Assembly: GCA_025356695.1 (NCBI GenBank)
Contig: JANXSE010000265.1
Location: 1-10,100, forward strand
Reading direction: 5' to 3'
Length of the DNA: 10,100 nt
DNA from: Betaproteobacteria bacterium
GTDB lineage: Bacteria; Pseudomonadota; Gammaproteobacteria; Burkholderiales; SG8-41
The notes below the pieces were generated by a model. It had not been told where the DNA came from. It did not search any database and worked only from the letters and a program-made list of their open reading frames with translations. Position numbers and translations under genes: made by a program. The first letter of the stretch is position 1. The number at the start of each line of letters is the position of its first letter. Of this stretch, positions 1 to 7,730 are shown one piece after another.

Positions 1-1097
1 GTGTCGAGATAAAACCGCGTCCATTGCGTGCGGGCGATCGGCCATTCGTTCTCGTTGCGGTCGATGAAGCCGTCGTCCACCGTGCGCACGCGCAGCAGCA
101 CCGGCGGTTGCCGCTCCCAGCCGTTGGCGAGGCCTTTGAGGAAATAATCGAAAAAGCGCTTCTGCAGCGCGATGCCGTAGTCGGTATAAAACTCGGTCCA
201 GTGTTCGCGGCCGTGGATTTCTAGCCATTTCTGTTTCGACGCCGCGCGCGTAAAGCCCTCGACGTTGCCGCGCAGATGCAGCGAGGAGCCGCCCCAGTTG
301 CCGGCCGATAAAAACGGCACGACGACCTTGTCCCACTGCGCCGAATGGTCGCGGTGAAACGCGTCGTCGAGCGGATGCGCGTTGATTTCGCCGGGAAAGT
401 CGGAGCGGTTCTTCGCCAGGGTTTCGTCCGGCAGCGTATCCGGACCGGCCACCAGTTCACCGGTATTGCGATTGATCAGCGCGCGCGTGCCGAGGCCGTG
501 TTGCACCGTGGTGATGGTACGCCGGTACCAGACGTCTTTCATGTCGCTGCCGATGCCGCCGTGGTAATTCATGTCGCGATAGAAATCGGCGAAACCTTCC
601 CACGGAATCATCGCCGCGAGATGCGGCGGCTGCAGGCCGGCAGCCTGCCACTGATTGATCGCGTAATACGAAATACCGAGCAGACCGACCTTGCCGTTGC
701 TCCATTCCTGGACACCGGCCCATTCGATGCAATCGTGCATATCGCGCGCCTCGCGCCGGCTCCACGGCTCGATGTAACCGGGCGAGCGGCCCCAGCCGCG
801 CGCGTCGATGCGCATGCAGATGTAACCGTCGGGTACCCAGCGTTCGGGGTCGACCACTTCCCACGCCTGATAGCGGTTCGACGAATGGGCGGCGACTTCC
901 GGATGGGATTGCAGCATGATGTTCCACGGGTCGGTGTAGCCTTCGGCGAAGTTCAAACCCTTCGCATACGGCCCGTAGGCGAGGATCACCGGGTAATTGC
1001 CCGCGGCCGGCGGGCGGAAGATGTCGGCACGCAACACCACGCCGTCGTCCATGGTGATCGGCACATCCCAGTCGATTTGCATTTTGTGGCCAGTCAT
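1..1097 (-). CDS. CocE/NonD family alpha/beta-hydrolase (X-Pro dipeptidyl-peptidase S15 type), 3' part cut off by the window edge
   Basis: The frame is open from the ATG at 1097 to base 1, giving 365 residues with no stop. The C-terminal beta-sandwich domain usual in this family would lie outside the window. Visible landmarks are an N-terminal segment with MDDGVVLRADIFRP (residues 16-29), RIDARGWGRSPG (96-107), the nucleophile elbow LLGISYYA with Ser143, and a late IHGREHW with His299 as the likely triad histidine. The family hydrolyses esters or amides of small acyl compounds (cocaine esterase, glutaryl-7-ACA acylase) through a Ser-Asp-His triad. The stretch about 28 residues before His299 (AGNWGGSSLHLRG, 265-277) holds no Asp, so the third triad member is unclear. 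I recall this NWGG form from a distinct CocE subgroup. No strong Shine-Dalgarno precedes the ATG; Met6 (1082) is an alternative start. The gene is divergent from the amidohydrolase gene. The substrate cannot be told. Confidence 0.85.
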   Translation of the reverse strand, partial: MTGHKMQIDWDVPITMDDGVVLRADIFRPPAAGNYPVILAYGPYAKGLNFAEGYTDPWNIMLQSHPEVAAHSSNRYQAWEVVDPERWVPDGYICMRIDARGWGRSPGYIEPWSRREARDMHDCIEWAGVQEWSNGKVGLLGISYYAINQWQAAGLQPPHLAAMIPWEGFADFYRDMNYHGGIGSDMKDVWYRRTITTVQHGLGTRALINRNTGELVAGPDTLPDETLAKNRSDFPGEINAHPLDDAFHRDHSAQWDKVVVPFLSAGNWGGSSLHLRGNVEGFTRAASKQKWLEIHGREHWTEFYTDYGIALQKRFFDYFLKGLANGWERQPPVLLRVRTVDDGFIDRNENEWPIARTQWTRFYLD

Positions 1098-1117
1098 TAG
1101 AATGGAATGAAGCGGCG

Positions 1118-1146
1118 AAAATACCGTGCGAAGGTTATGAAGTAAA
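1118..1146 (-). promoter_or_regulatory. Putative sigma70-like promoter for the CocE-type hydrolase gene
   Basis: On the minus strand TTTACT (1146-1141) and TATTTT (1123-1118) are separated by exactly 17 bases. They match the -35 and -10 consensus at four of six positions each. Transcription would begin near 1111, leaving a leader of roughly 14 bases before the ATG at 1097. This rests on consensus matching by eye only. Confidence 0.35.
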
Positions 1147-1171
1147 GCGCACAGTCGGTCCGGTCGCGCTT

Positions 1172-1199
1172 TTGCAGTCGTGCCGTTCTCGCATATCAT
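1172..1199 (+). promoter_or_regulatory. Putative sigma70-like promoter for the amidohydrolase gene
   Basis: TTGCAG (1172-1177) and TATCAT (1194-1199) are spaced by 16 bases. The -10 matches five of six consensus positions and the -35 only three. A start near 1206 would give a leader of about 57 bases before the ATG at 1263. The site does not overlap the putative leftward promoter in the same 165-bp divergent region. Confidence 0.35.
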
Positions 1200-1262
1200 G
1201 CACATAGTTTCCGGCGCGTAAGCCCGAAAAAATCCCGCTGCAGTCAAAACAAAGAGAGCGCA

Positions 1263-2288
1263 ATGCCATCCAAAGTAAAAAAAACCAGGCCCGCGCGCGG
1301 CAAACACACGCCGGTCGTCGATACGCACGCGCACTGGTTTCCGCCGGAGTGGATCGATCTGGTAGAGGCCGAGGGCAATCGCAACGGTGCGGTGGTCAAA
1401 CGCACTGAACATGGTCTGGCGCTGAATCTGCTGCGCGGCATCAGCGTGATTACGCCGCCGCTCTACGACATGGATATCCGCCTGAAGACGATGAAACGGC
1501 AGAAGGTCGACATGCAAGCGCTGTCGATGTGTTCGCCGATGGTCTACTGGGCGCCGCCGGATTTCGGCCTGCGCATGTCGCAGGTGTTCAATGACGCCTG
1601 TTCGGCGGCGCATCGGCAATACCCGGATCGTTTTGTCGGCATGGCGATGCTGCCGATGCAGGCGCCCGATCTCGCGCTGGCCGAACTCGAGCGCGCTTCG
1701 AAACTGCCGGGCATGCGCGGCGTTTACATGGCGACCAACGTCAACGGCAAAAACCTCGACGACGAATCTTTTTTTCCGGTCTACGCCAAATGCGAAGCGC
1801 TGCGCTGGCCGATTTTTCTGCATCCGGTCGAAACCATCGGGCCCGAGCGCACGCAGAAATACCATCTGAAAAATCTGCTCGGCATTCCGTATGAAACGGG
1901 AATAGCCGCGGCTTCGCTGATTTTCGGCGGCGTGCTCGATGCCTTTCCAAAGCTCGACGTCATGCTGTCGCACGCCGGCGGTGCGTTTCCGTGGCTGACC
2001 GGCCGCATGGATCACGGCACGCGCGTGCGTCCCGAGCTCAAGCACATGCGGCGCGCGCCGAGCAGGTATCTGCGGCGTTTTACCTATGACACCATCGCGC
2101 ACAGCCCGCAGATCATGTCGTACCTGGTCGACCTCGTCGGCGCCGACCGCATCATGGTCGGCAGCGACTACTGCTTCGACATGGGCTACACGCAGCCGGT
2201 GAAATTTGTCGAACGCATTCCGGGGCTCGCCGCGCGCGACCGCAAGCTGATGCTGGGCGGTACGGCCGCGCGTCTGCTCAAGCTCTGA
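1263..2288 (+). CDS. Amidohydrolase-2 family metal-dependent hydrolase or decarboxylase (ACMSD-like)
   Basis: This 341-residue protein has the landmark order of the amidohydrolase-2 (PF04909-type) TIM barrel. VVDTHAHWFPPEW carries the HxH pair His22/His24. IFLHPVET gives His187, LSHAGGAFPWL gives His237, and VGSDYCFDMGY gives Asp302. Spacing parallels the metal ligands and catalytic His of 2-amino-3-carboxymuconate-6-semialdehyde decarboxylase (His9, His11, His177, His228, Asp294), so one bound metal such as zinc is expected. The family decarboxylates or hydrolyses ring-cleavage and other carboxylate substrates in the cytosol. ACMSD itself is one member among many, so no gene symbol is given. 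The first ~15 residues are basic and precede the barrel. The start is supported by a purine-rich AAAGAGAG about 5 bases upstream of the ATG. Its neighbours are a CocE-type hydrolase and, across the inserted cassette, a CMD-family protein, which suggests a small-molecule catabolic locus. The substrate is unknown. Confidence 0.88.
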   Translation: MPSKVKKTRPARGKHTPVVDTHAHWFPPEWIDLVEAEGNRNGAVVKRTEHGLALNLLRGISVITPPLYDMDIRLKTMKRQKVDMQALSMCSPMVYWAPPDFGLRMSQVFNDACSAAHRQYPDRFVGMAMLPMQAPDLALAELERASKLPGMRGVYMATNVNGKNLDDESFFPVYAKCEALRWPIFLHPVETIGPERTQKYHLKNLLGIPYETGIAAASLIFGGVLDAFPKLDVMLSHAGGAFPWLTGRMDHGTRVRPELKHMRRAPSRYLRRFTYDTIAHSPQIMSYLVDLVGADRIMVGSDYCFDMGYTQPVKFVERIPGLAARDRKLMLGGTAARLLKL

Positions 2289-2318
2289 GCCGGCGCAAAC
2301 TTATTTATCCGCGCCGGC
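2289..2318 (+). repeat. GC-rich inverted repeat directly after the amidohydrolase stop codon
   Basis: GCCGGCGC (2289-2296) and GCGCCGGC (2311-2318) are perfect 8-bp inverted arms around a 14-base loop. They begin on the base after the TGA at 2286-2288. Neither strand has a T-run after the stem, so it is not a classical intrinsic terminator. It could still mark a transcript end or protect the 3' end of the message. The right arm lies inside the homology to the downstream CMD gene and the loop contains the stop codon of the CMD remnant. The palindrome may therefore have formed at the duplication junction. Confidence 0.5.
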
Positions 2319-2486
2319 GCAGAAGGTGCGCGCGTAATCGTCAAGCGCTTTGCGCGTTATCTTCACCGCGCCGTGCTGTCGGCGGTTGTATTCCTCGGGT
2401 TCGAGCCCGGTGCGAAACGAATCGAACGGCGGGCTGTCGCGGTAATTGTCTTCCTGTAACGCATCGAATTCAGCGTCGGTATACAC
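2301..2486 (-). pseudogene. Truncated, internally deleted copy of the CMD/AhpD-like selenoprotein gene
   Basis: The 61-codon frame reads TDAEFDALQEDNYRDSP, then two residues (PF), then a 40-residue tail starting DSFRTGLEPEEYNRR. Both blocks align with the C-terminal half of the intact gene at 9015-9653. The first block is identical over 17 residues and the second differs at about six of 40. About 55 codons between the blocks are missing, in frame, corresponding to 9139-9303 of the intact gene. Nucleotide similarity spans about 2310-2482 and stops abruptly at the Thr codon of TDAEF. The copy therefore lacks the N-terminal CMD half with the CxxU active site, the SECIS region, the start and the ribosome site. 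It cannot make a working CMD protein. I read it as a duplication scar rather than a gene; expression as a small peptide is conceivable but unsupported. Confidence 0.85.
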
Positions 2487-2633
2487 TATTCAAGGTTTGT
2501 TCGCGTCCAAGTATTTGTGGATAAACTTCCAGCCACACGTACAAAACGTGCATTTTGAATTGTGACGCTCCGAAATCACTTTAGACGCAAAGACAGCCAC
2601 GTGCGAAATCGCGAATTTTTGGAATAATTCAAA
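2487..2633 (+). other. Intergenic leader upstream of the TPR glycosyltransferase gene
   Basis: These 147 bases are clearly more A/T-rich than the sequence to the left. They contain a small perfect inverted repeat, CACGT-ACAAA-ACGTG (2536-2550), which could be a regulator site or a small hairpin. I see no convincing -35/-10 pair; TTGAAT (2555-2560) with TTTAGA (2580-2585) has a 19-base gap. A weak GGAA lies about 9 bases before the ATG at 2634. The edge near 2482 is where similarity to the CMD gene ends, so the foreign segment probably starts here. Confidence 0.4.
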
Positions 2634-5027
2634 ATGCCGAAAGTTGCAACACAAATTGAAAGCATAATTGCGCTGACTTCCGCGGGAAAAATTGCCGAGG
2701 CCGATAAGCGATGCGGCGAAATACTGAAGAAGAACCCGGACCATTTTGATCTTTTGCATATTGCGGGCGTCATCAAGACCCTGCTCAACCATCATGACAG
2801 TGCTATTGAATACTTCAATGCAGCAATTAAACGGGATCCTTCGGCCTACGAGGTCTATCGTCACCGCGCAAAAACTTTTAAGATTGCCGGCCGAATTGCC
2901 GAGGCGCTGACAGATCTCGAAAAGCTTCTGACGAAAAATCCCCTCGATCTGGCCGCGCTGTGTGAAAAAGGCATACTCCTGCGTCAGCAGGAGCGCTACG
3001 AAGCGGCCGCAAATACCTACGCCGCGGCGATCAAGCTGGATCCGCAAAACCAAGGCCTTTTGGCAGACTATGCGTTGTTATTGCAAAAGTCCGGCAAAGT
3101 CACCGAATCAATTACCGCCTTTGACAACGCTTTGGCGATTAGCATCAACAATCCTGTACTGTTTTTCAACAAGGGTAACGCATGCCAGGCACTTAATCGG
3201 CACGAGGAGGCCCTAAAGTGTTACGAGCAAGCGCTGGCTTTGAAACCGGATTTTTACAAGGCGCATAACAATCGAGGCAACGCACTGCGCAGTCTGCAAA
3301 GGACCGAAGAAGCGCTGGCGAACTATGACGCAGTACTTAAAAAAATACCGAATAATCCTGAGGCACTCAACAACAAGGGGGCTGCATTACGGGATCTTGG
3401 CCGCCCGTCCGAAGCACTTGAATGCCTGGCGCGCGCGCTGGCGCAAGATCCGGATTATGCGGATGCGCATATTAATTGTGGCAATGCATTCTCAGACCTG
3501 GGTCAATATTCGAAAGCAATCAGCTGTTACGAGACTGTAATTCGCATCAATCCGAGTTTCGTAAGCGCCCACACTAATTTGGGCCATGTGCTTGCACGGA
3601 TGGAAAAGCAAGAGGAAGCACTGAAAAAGTATGAGACCGCACTTTCCATCAATCCGGATTTTGAAGAAGCGCTTTTCGGTCGGTTGACAATTGCCGGACA
3701 CATCGATTCGCAATCCGGTCGGCGCGGATCGGCAAAATCCAACTATCTCAAGGCCCTCACGCTCAGGCCGGCCGACGAAACGGCTTATTCGAATTGGCTG
3801 TTTTTTTGTGCGCTGGACCCCGCGCTTGATCCCGGCGAATATCTGGCGAATGCACGCGGGTGGGAAATGGCCTGCATTTCCGCGCACGACCGCGATGCCG
3901 CAAAAAGTAAGACGTTCCTACAAACCCCGCTTGCCGGAAGGCGGCTTAGGGTCGGGTACGTATCGGGAGATTTTCGTCGTCACGCCGTGGCAACTTTTAT
4001 CGAACCCGTATTCGCTAACCACGACAAAACCCGAATTGAGATTTATTGTTACTACAATAATGCATTGCGCGATGAGGTGACGAATCGTTTTGCAGCCTAT
4101 GCGGATCACTGGGTCGACTGCCTGGGATTGCCAGACCGAACATTGGCCGAACGCATCTTTGCTGATGGTATCGATATCCTGGTCGATCTGGCCGGTCATT
4201 CGGCACTCAACCGGCTTTCGATGTTTGCGCTAAAACCGGCACCAATTCAAATTACCTACCTTGGTTATCCGGGCACCAGCGGCCTTACTGCGATCGATTA
4301 TCGGTTGACCGATGCCTATGCCGATCCCCCGGGTTCCGATGCCTGTTACACAGAAACGTTGCTGCGTCTGCCCGATAGCCTTTGTTGTTATCGACCGAGT
4401 CAGGCGATGCCCGAAATTACTGCATCGCCAGCGCAGGAAAATGGCTACGTCACGTTCGGCTCATTTAACAGTTTTAATAAAGTCAACGATCCATGTGTAG
4501 AGCTCTGGGCGCGCATATTGCGTGCGGTTCCCGCATCACGGCTGCTGATGTTGACCGTTCCAGAAGGTCTCGCGCGACAACGGCTGACTGAACATTTTGG
4601 TGTCCTTGGGGTGACGGGAGAAAGGCTGGAGTTTTGTGGCAAGCTCACGCAAACGGATTTTTTTCTTGCGTGCCGGCGTGCGGATATTGCACTTGACCCG
4701 ATCGCGGTGACGGGTGGAACGACAACCTGCGAATCGTTGTGGCTGGGTATACCGGTCGTAGTTCAAATCGGCGAGCGCTTTAGAACAAGGGTTGGCTACA
4801 GTTTTCTCAATGCCGCGGGAATGAGCGAATTTGCGGCAGAAACGGCGGAAGACTACGTTCGGATCGCCACGAATCTGGCGCATGACCTGCCGCGACTGGC
4901 GGAAACGCGCGCCGGGTTGCGAGCGCGGATGGCTAGTTCGTCATTGGTGGATGAAGCCGGGTTTACGCGTAATCTCGAAAAAATTTACCTTGAGATTTGG
5001 GATCATTGGTACAACAAAACTACCTGA
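2634..5027 (+). CDS. TPR-repeat GT41 (OGT/SPINDLY-like) glycosyltransferase
   Basis: The 797-residue protein has two parts. Residues 1 to about 345 are TPR helices in a 34-residue period, seen from the recurring N/DP-loops near residues 68, 102, 136, 172, 204, 239, 272, 306 and 340, giving roughly nine to ten repeats. Residues about 436-790 match the GT41 catalytic region of O-GlcNAc transferase: RLRVGYVSGDFRRHAV (437-452, His450), DILVDLAGHSALNRL (514-528), PAPIQITYLGYPGTSG (535-550), FGSFNSFNKVNDP (608-620, Lys616 aligned with the UDP-contacting Lys of human OGT) and TGGTTTCESLWLGIPVV (693-709). The family transfers a sugar from UDP-GlcNAc or a similar donor to Ser/Thr of cytosolic proteins, with the TPR coil gripping the substrate. 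There is no signal peptide or membrane segment. The adjacent opposing operon encodes sugar aminotransferases and acyltransferases, so the donor sugar may be a modified amino sugar. Ends overlap that operon by 8 bp. The acceptor protein is not in the window. Confidence 0.92.
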   Translation: MPKVATQIESIIALTSAGKIAEADKRCGEILKKNPDHFDLLHIAGVIKTLLNHHDSAIEYFNAAIKRDPSAYEVYRHRAKTFKIAGRIAEALTDLEKLLTKNPLDLAALCEKGILLRQQERYEAAANTYAAAIKLDPQNQGLLADYALLLQKSGKVTESITAFDNALAISINNPVLFFNKGNACQALNRHEEALKCYEQALALKPDFYKAHNNRGNALRSLQRTEEALANYDAVLKKIPNNPEALNNKGAALRDLGRPSEALECLARALAQDPDYADAHINCGNAFSDLGQYSKAISCYETVIRINPSFVSAHTNLGHVLARMEKQEEALKKYETALSINPDFEEALFGRLTIAGHIDSQSGRRGSAKSNYLKALTLRPADETAYSNWLFFCALDPALDPGEYLANARGWEMACISAHDRDAAKSKTFLQTPLAGRRLRVGYVSGDFRRHAVATFIEPVFANHDKTRIEIYCYYNNALRDEVTNRFAAYADHWVDCLGLPDRTLAERIFADGIDILVDLAGHSALNRLSMFALKPAPIQITYLGYPGTSGLTAIDYRLTDAYADPPGSDACYTETLLRLPDSLCCYRPSQAMPEITASPAQENGYVTFGSFNSFNKVNDPCVELWARILRAVPASRLLMLTVPEGLARQRLTEHFGVLGVTGERLEFCGKLTQTDFFLACRRADIALDPIAVTGGTTTCESLWLGIPVVVQIGERFRTRVGYSFLNAAGMSEFAAETAEDYVRIATNLAHDLPRLAETRAGLRARMASSSLVDEAGFTRNLEKIYLEIWDHWYNKTT

Positions 5028-5691
5028 AGCGGCGTTCCCGTACGTGCCGCAAATTATCGCGAATATTTGTTTTTTGGAAATCTGCTTGCACAACCTTGTT
5101 ATCTGGAACGTCGGCATTTAAGACCATTGATTTAGCGCCTATCACCACGTTGTTTCCGATCCTGGACCGCCCGATTACAGAGGCGCCGGCATAAAGCACC
5201 ACATAGTCGCCAATTTCCGGAAAACATTCGTCTTCGCCGCTTCCCACAGAGCACCCCTGGTAGACGCAAAAAAAATTGCCGTAATTTGCTTGACCTAATA
5301 CCGTTCCGACGGGATGCATGAACTGAAATACTTCCGGCAGTTCGGTATCGTGATAAACATCAAGCCCGTGCAGCACTTTGTTCAGATAGAACATACGGAA
5401 AGCCAGCGGGTCGCCACGGTCACGGCGCGAAATCGTGTTCGCGAGAAGATAAAGAAACATTGCATAGTGATCCGGGTGCAGGTAGTTGAATAATATATTT
5501 TCGCCCTCGCGGAATTTTTTTCTTTCAATGCCAGAAAAACAACTGCGCGTTCTTTCCAGAGCAGTATCCACATAAGGTTTAAGCACATCGGTCGGTATGG
5601 TTTGCCCATCCGGGAAAAAAGTACAAAGTTGCCGTCCTACATAGGCGGACAATTCGTAGGGCGTTATATTGCGCAAAATGAACTCATTCAT
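5020..5691 (-). CDS. Left-handed beta-helix (hexapeptide-repeat, serine-acetyltransferase-like) acyltransferase
   Basis: The 223-residue protein has an alpha-helical N-terminal half (about 1-120). A C-terminal hexapeptide-repeat segment follows: HPVGTVLGQANYGNFFCVYQ (126-145), CSVGSGEDECFPEIGDYVVL (147-166), YAGASVIGRSRIGNNVVIGA (167-186) and a closing KSMVLNADVPDNKVV. This order, helices then a short coil ending in a VPxxxVV loop, is that of CysE-type acetyltransferases, with His126 as a possible catalytic residue. It probably moves an acetyl or other acyl group from acyl-CoA to an amine or hydroxyl of a sugar or amino acid. The ATG at 5691 is chosen because GGAG sits 7 bases upstream and homology-like sequence begins there; the longer open frame upstream is the shadow of the GNAT gene. 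It is the last gene of the leftward operon, 13 bases after the GNAT stop. It is A/T-rich compared with its operon partners. The substrate is unknown. Confidence 0.8.
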   Translation of the reverse strand: MNEFILRNITPYELSAYVGRQLCTFFPDGQTIPTDVLKPYVDTALERTRSCFSGIERKKFREGENILFNYLHPDHYAMFLYLLANTISRRDRGDPLAFRMFYLNKVLHGLDVYHDTELPEVFQFMHPVGTVLGQANYGNFFCVYQGCSVGSGEDECFPEIGDYVVLYAGASVIGRSRIGNNVVIGAKSMVLNADVPDNKVVQADFQKTNIRDNLRHVRERRFR

Positions 5692-5704
5692 TGTGATGCT
5701 CCGT

Positions 5705-6604
5705 TCAAATTCTGTCGTAGTACGGAATATACCAATGCGTGACGTTCGACATGTCGATCTTTTTCGACAGAAATTGCCACATGGCGAGCGGTTTCTGCCG
5801 CCAGACCAGACCAGCATTTTCGGCCAGCCATTGATATGACGGACTGCCGGCCAGGTCGTTGACGACGATGTGGCGCGTGCGATGACATACAGCGGACCAT
5901 AACGCGGGAAATGCGGCCGTGTCGCCGATCATTTCGTAGAGCGTTGCCGTGTCTTCAAAATAACCGACCAGTGCATAAGCCGCCTGTTCGCTGCCTTCGT
6001 TCAACATATATAGTTGAACCGTTTCCGCCGGTGGTGGCAGGTGGCGGTAGTCATCCGTTTTTCGCGGCGTCAGGCACGCGCACCAGCGTGCGCGAATTTT
6101 TTCAATTCGTGCGGCGGCGAGTGCCGACGCGGGTAGGGCAATTACATCGCTGCTGATCTGCACGTGGACGCTGTTTTCGAAATTTCCCAGCATGCCGCGA
6201 TCGGCCGCATGCCAGCCGAGTCGTGCATAAAACTGTGGCTCGGCTGCCCACAGCACCGCAAAGTCGAGTCCGCGCTGAAGCAACATCGGTGAGACCTGTT
6301 CAAGCAGACGGCTTGCCAAACCGGCGCCGCGCCGCTGCGGGTGCGTATGGACACCGCCGATCATGGCGCCGCGCCAGCTGGCGTTGTCGCACAGCAGCGT
6401 GAAATTTTTGCAGAAAAGACTGGACAGTATTTCGCCGTTTTCTTCAAGCACGAAAATGTTGTTCAAATTTTCGGCGCAGTAAACAGCAGGAAAGCGCTGC
6501 GCCATCGAGATGCGACGCCCCTTGCCGAATACGAAAGCCTCATCAATTTGCGGCAGCAGGCGTGCTAAATCTTCGGGCCGGGCGTTACGCGCAACAACGT
6601 TCAT
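5705..6604 (-). CDS. GNAT-family N-acetyltransferase
   Basis: The 299-residue protein carries a GNAT fold in its first half. The acetyl-CoA pyrophosphate loop is IGGVHTHPQRRGAGLASRL (82-100, with the Q/RxxGxG/A core at 90-95). The motif-B-like FYARLGW lies at 125-131. The second half (about 150-299) is less familiar and may be a degenerate second GNAT unit or a substrate domain. The start at 6604 shares one base with the aminotransferase stop (TGATG) and has AGGA five bases upstream, so translational coupling is likely; an ATG at 6610 is an alternative. In this operon the natural role is N-acetylation of the amino group made by one of the aminotransferases. That is inferred from context, since GNAT proteins also modify peptides, antibiotics and ribosomal proteins. 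Confidence 0.82.
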   Translation of the reverse strand: MNVVARNARPEDLARLLPQIDEAFVFGKGRRISMAQRFPAVYCAENLNNIFVLEENGEILSSLFCKNFTLLCDNASWRGAMIGGVHTHPQRRGAGLASRLLEQVSPMLLQRGLDFAVLWAAEPQFYARLGWHAADRGMLGNFENSVHVQISSDVIALPASALAAARIEKIRARWCACLTPRKTDDYRHLPPPAETVQLYMLNEGSEQAAYALVGYFEDTATLYEMIGDTAAFPALWSAVCHRTRHIVVNDLAGSPSYQWLAENAGLVWRQKPLAMWQFLSKKIDMSNVTHWYIPYYDRI

Positions 6605-7722
6605 CACCATCCTGCGCGGATGCAATCGGCAATCCGTTGCCGTTCTTCGTCGCCTACCCACCAGCCGCAGGGAATGCAAAGGTTGTCGGCATCAAACTTC
6701 GCAACGCCGGGCAGGTCATCACTCACTGCAGCACCGAAACAGCTGTAGCCGTCGTTGCGCAGATGCAGGCGCTGTGTGCCGATGCCATTGGCCAACAGCT
6801 TGCGGATCAGGTCATCGCGCCGATCTGCAAGCATCGAAAAACCCCAGTACCCGGAAATACTGCTCTGGCGATTAGTAAGGAGGCGCACCCCCGGCACATT
6901 TGCCAGCGCGGATTCAAAGTGGCGTCCGTTGGCGCGGCAACGCGTCACAATATCGTCGGCGTGGCGCAGGTTTTCCAGGCCCAGTGTCGCGGCAATCTCG
7001 TTCATCGGCAGATTGAACCCGGCAAGCGGAATGTCGAAATCAGGATTGAGATCGGCATTCGGCAGGCGCAATTGCGCATAATCGATGCCGAAACGCCGCA
7101 GGCGCACCGCCGCATCGAGATCGCCAGGGTTGGTGGCGAGCAACGCGGCACCATCGCCGCAATTGATGTGCTTGGTTGCGTAAAAAGAGTAGACAGTGAA
7201 ATTGGTTTCACCGCCCAAACGCCGGTTCGTGTATTCGGCGCCGAAAGCCTCACTGGCGTCTTGAATGACTTTGACGCCGTGTTGTCTGGCGACATTGTTG
7301 ATCGCATCGATATCGGCGACGTTGCCGGCCCAATGGTAGACAAGCACAGCGCGGGTTTTTGCGGAAATCAGACGCCCTATTTTCGCCGGATCGAGCATGC
7401 CGGTGTGCGGATCGATATCGCACCACACCGGTTTGGCGAACAGATTCGCAATCGGCATCAGCGTGGCGGCACAGGCCAGCGGTGATGTAATGACCTCGTC
7501 GCCCGGGCGCACGCCCGCCAGATACAGAGCCAGGGTTAGTCCGCCGGAGGCGTCGTTCACACAAACTGCACGGGGAGCGTTCAGCCAGGCCGCCAGCCTG
7601 GACTCGAACTGTGCGACCTGCGGCCCGTTCGCAAGACGGCCACTTGCCAGCACCGGTTTTAATGCGGCATGCGCCGTTTCCGCAGTAAACACTTTGAAGA
7701 TCGGAATCGAGGGTAGTGTCAT
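6604..7722 (-). CDS. DegT/DnrJ/EryC1/StrS-family PLP aminotransferase (first of two paralogues on the map)
   Basis: The 372 residues are the usual length for this family, which transfers an amino group from glutamate or glutamine to a keto group of a nucleotide-linked sugar. Landmarks are FKVF near the N-terminus, SGRLANGPQVAQFE (27-40), YHWAG (129-133), VIQDASEAFGA (152-162) with Asp155 facing the pyridine nitrogen, and FYATKHINCGDGAA (180-193) with Lys184 as the PLP Schiff-base lysine. The C-terminus reads CIPCGWWVGDEERQRIADCI, then RAGW and the stop. The ATG at 7722 has GGTAGGG about 6 bases upstream, and the preceding gene ends 8 bases away. Acidic IQDASEA replaces the usual EDAAHA seen in the neighbouring paralogue. 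The gene is the second in the operon, and its stop overlaps the GNAT start. The product sugar cannot be deduced because no dehydratase or epimerase is present in the window. Confidence 0.9.
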   Translation of the reverse strand: MTLPSIPIFKVFTAETAHAALKPVLASGRLANGPQVAQFESRLAAWLNAPRAVCVNDASGGLTLALYLAGVRPGDEVITSPLACAATLMPIANLFAKPVWCDIDPHTGMLDPAKIGRLISAKTRAVLVYHWAGNVADIDAINNVARQHGVKVIQDASEAFGAEYTNRRLGGETNFTVYSFYATKHINCGDGAALLATNPGDLDAAVRLRRFGIDYAQLRLPNADLNPDFDIPLAGFNLPMNEIAATLGLENLRHADDIVTRCRANGRHFESALANVPGVRLLTNRQSSISGYWGFSMLADRRDDLIRKLLANGIGTQRLHLRNDGYSCFGAAVSDDLPGVAKFDADNLCIPCGWWVGDEERQRIADCIRAGW

Positions 7723-7730
7723 TGCGGGCC

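Noticed and set aside
345..1100. Long rightward ORF of about 250 codons
   Set aside because: It is antisense to the CocE-type hydrolase, whose frame shows clear family motifs. GC-rich codon bias opens the opposite frame, and its translation resembles no family I know.
2289..2318. Intrinsic terminator for the amidohydrolase gene
   Set aside because: The stem is strong but the loop is 14 bases and no T-run follows on either strand, so it is listed only as an inverted repeat.
5692..5817. N-terminal extension of the beta-helix acyltransferase to an ATG at 5817
   Set aside because: The extra 42 residues overlap the GNAT coding region and look like its shadow, while the ATG at 5691 has GGAG 7 bases upstream.
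6562..7485. Long rightward ORF of about 307 codons, and a similar one at 7397-8251
   Set aside because: Both are antisense to the aminotransferases, which carry intact PLP motifs. The rightward translations are low-complexity shadows.
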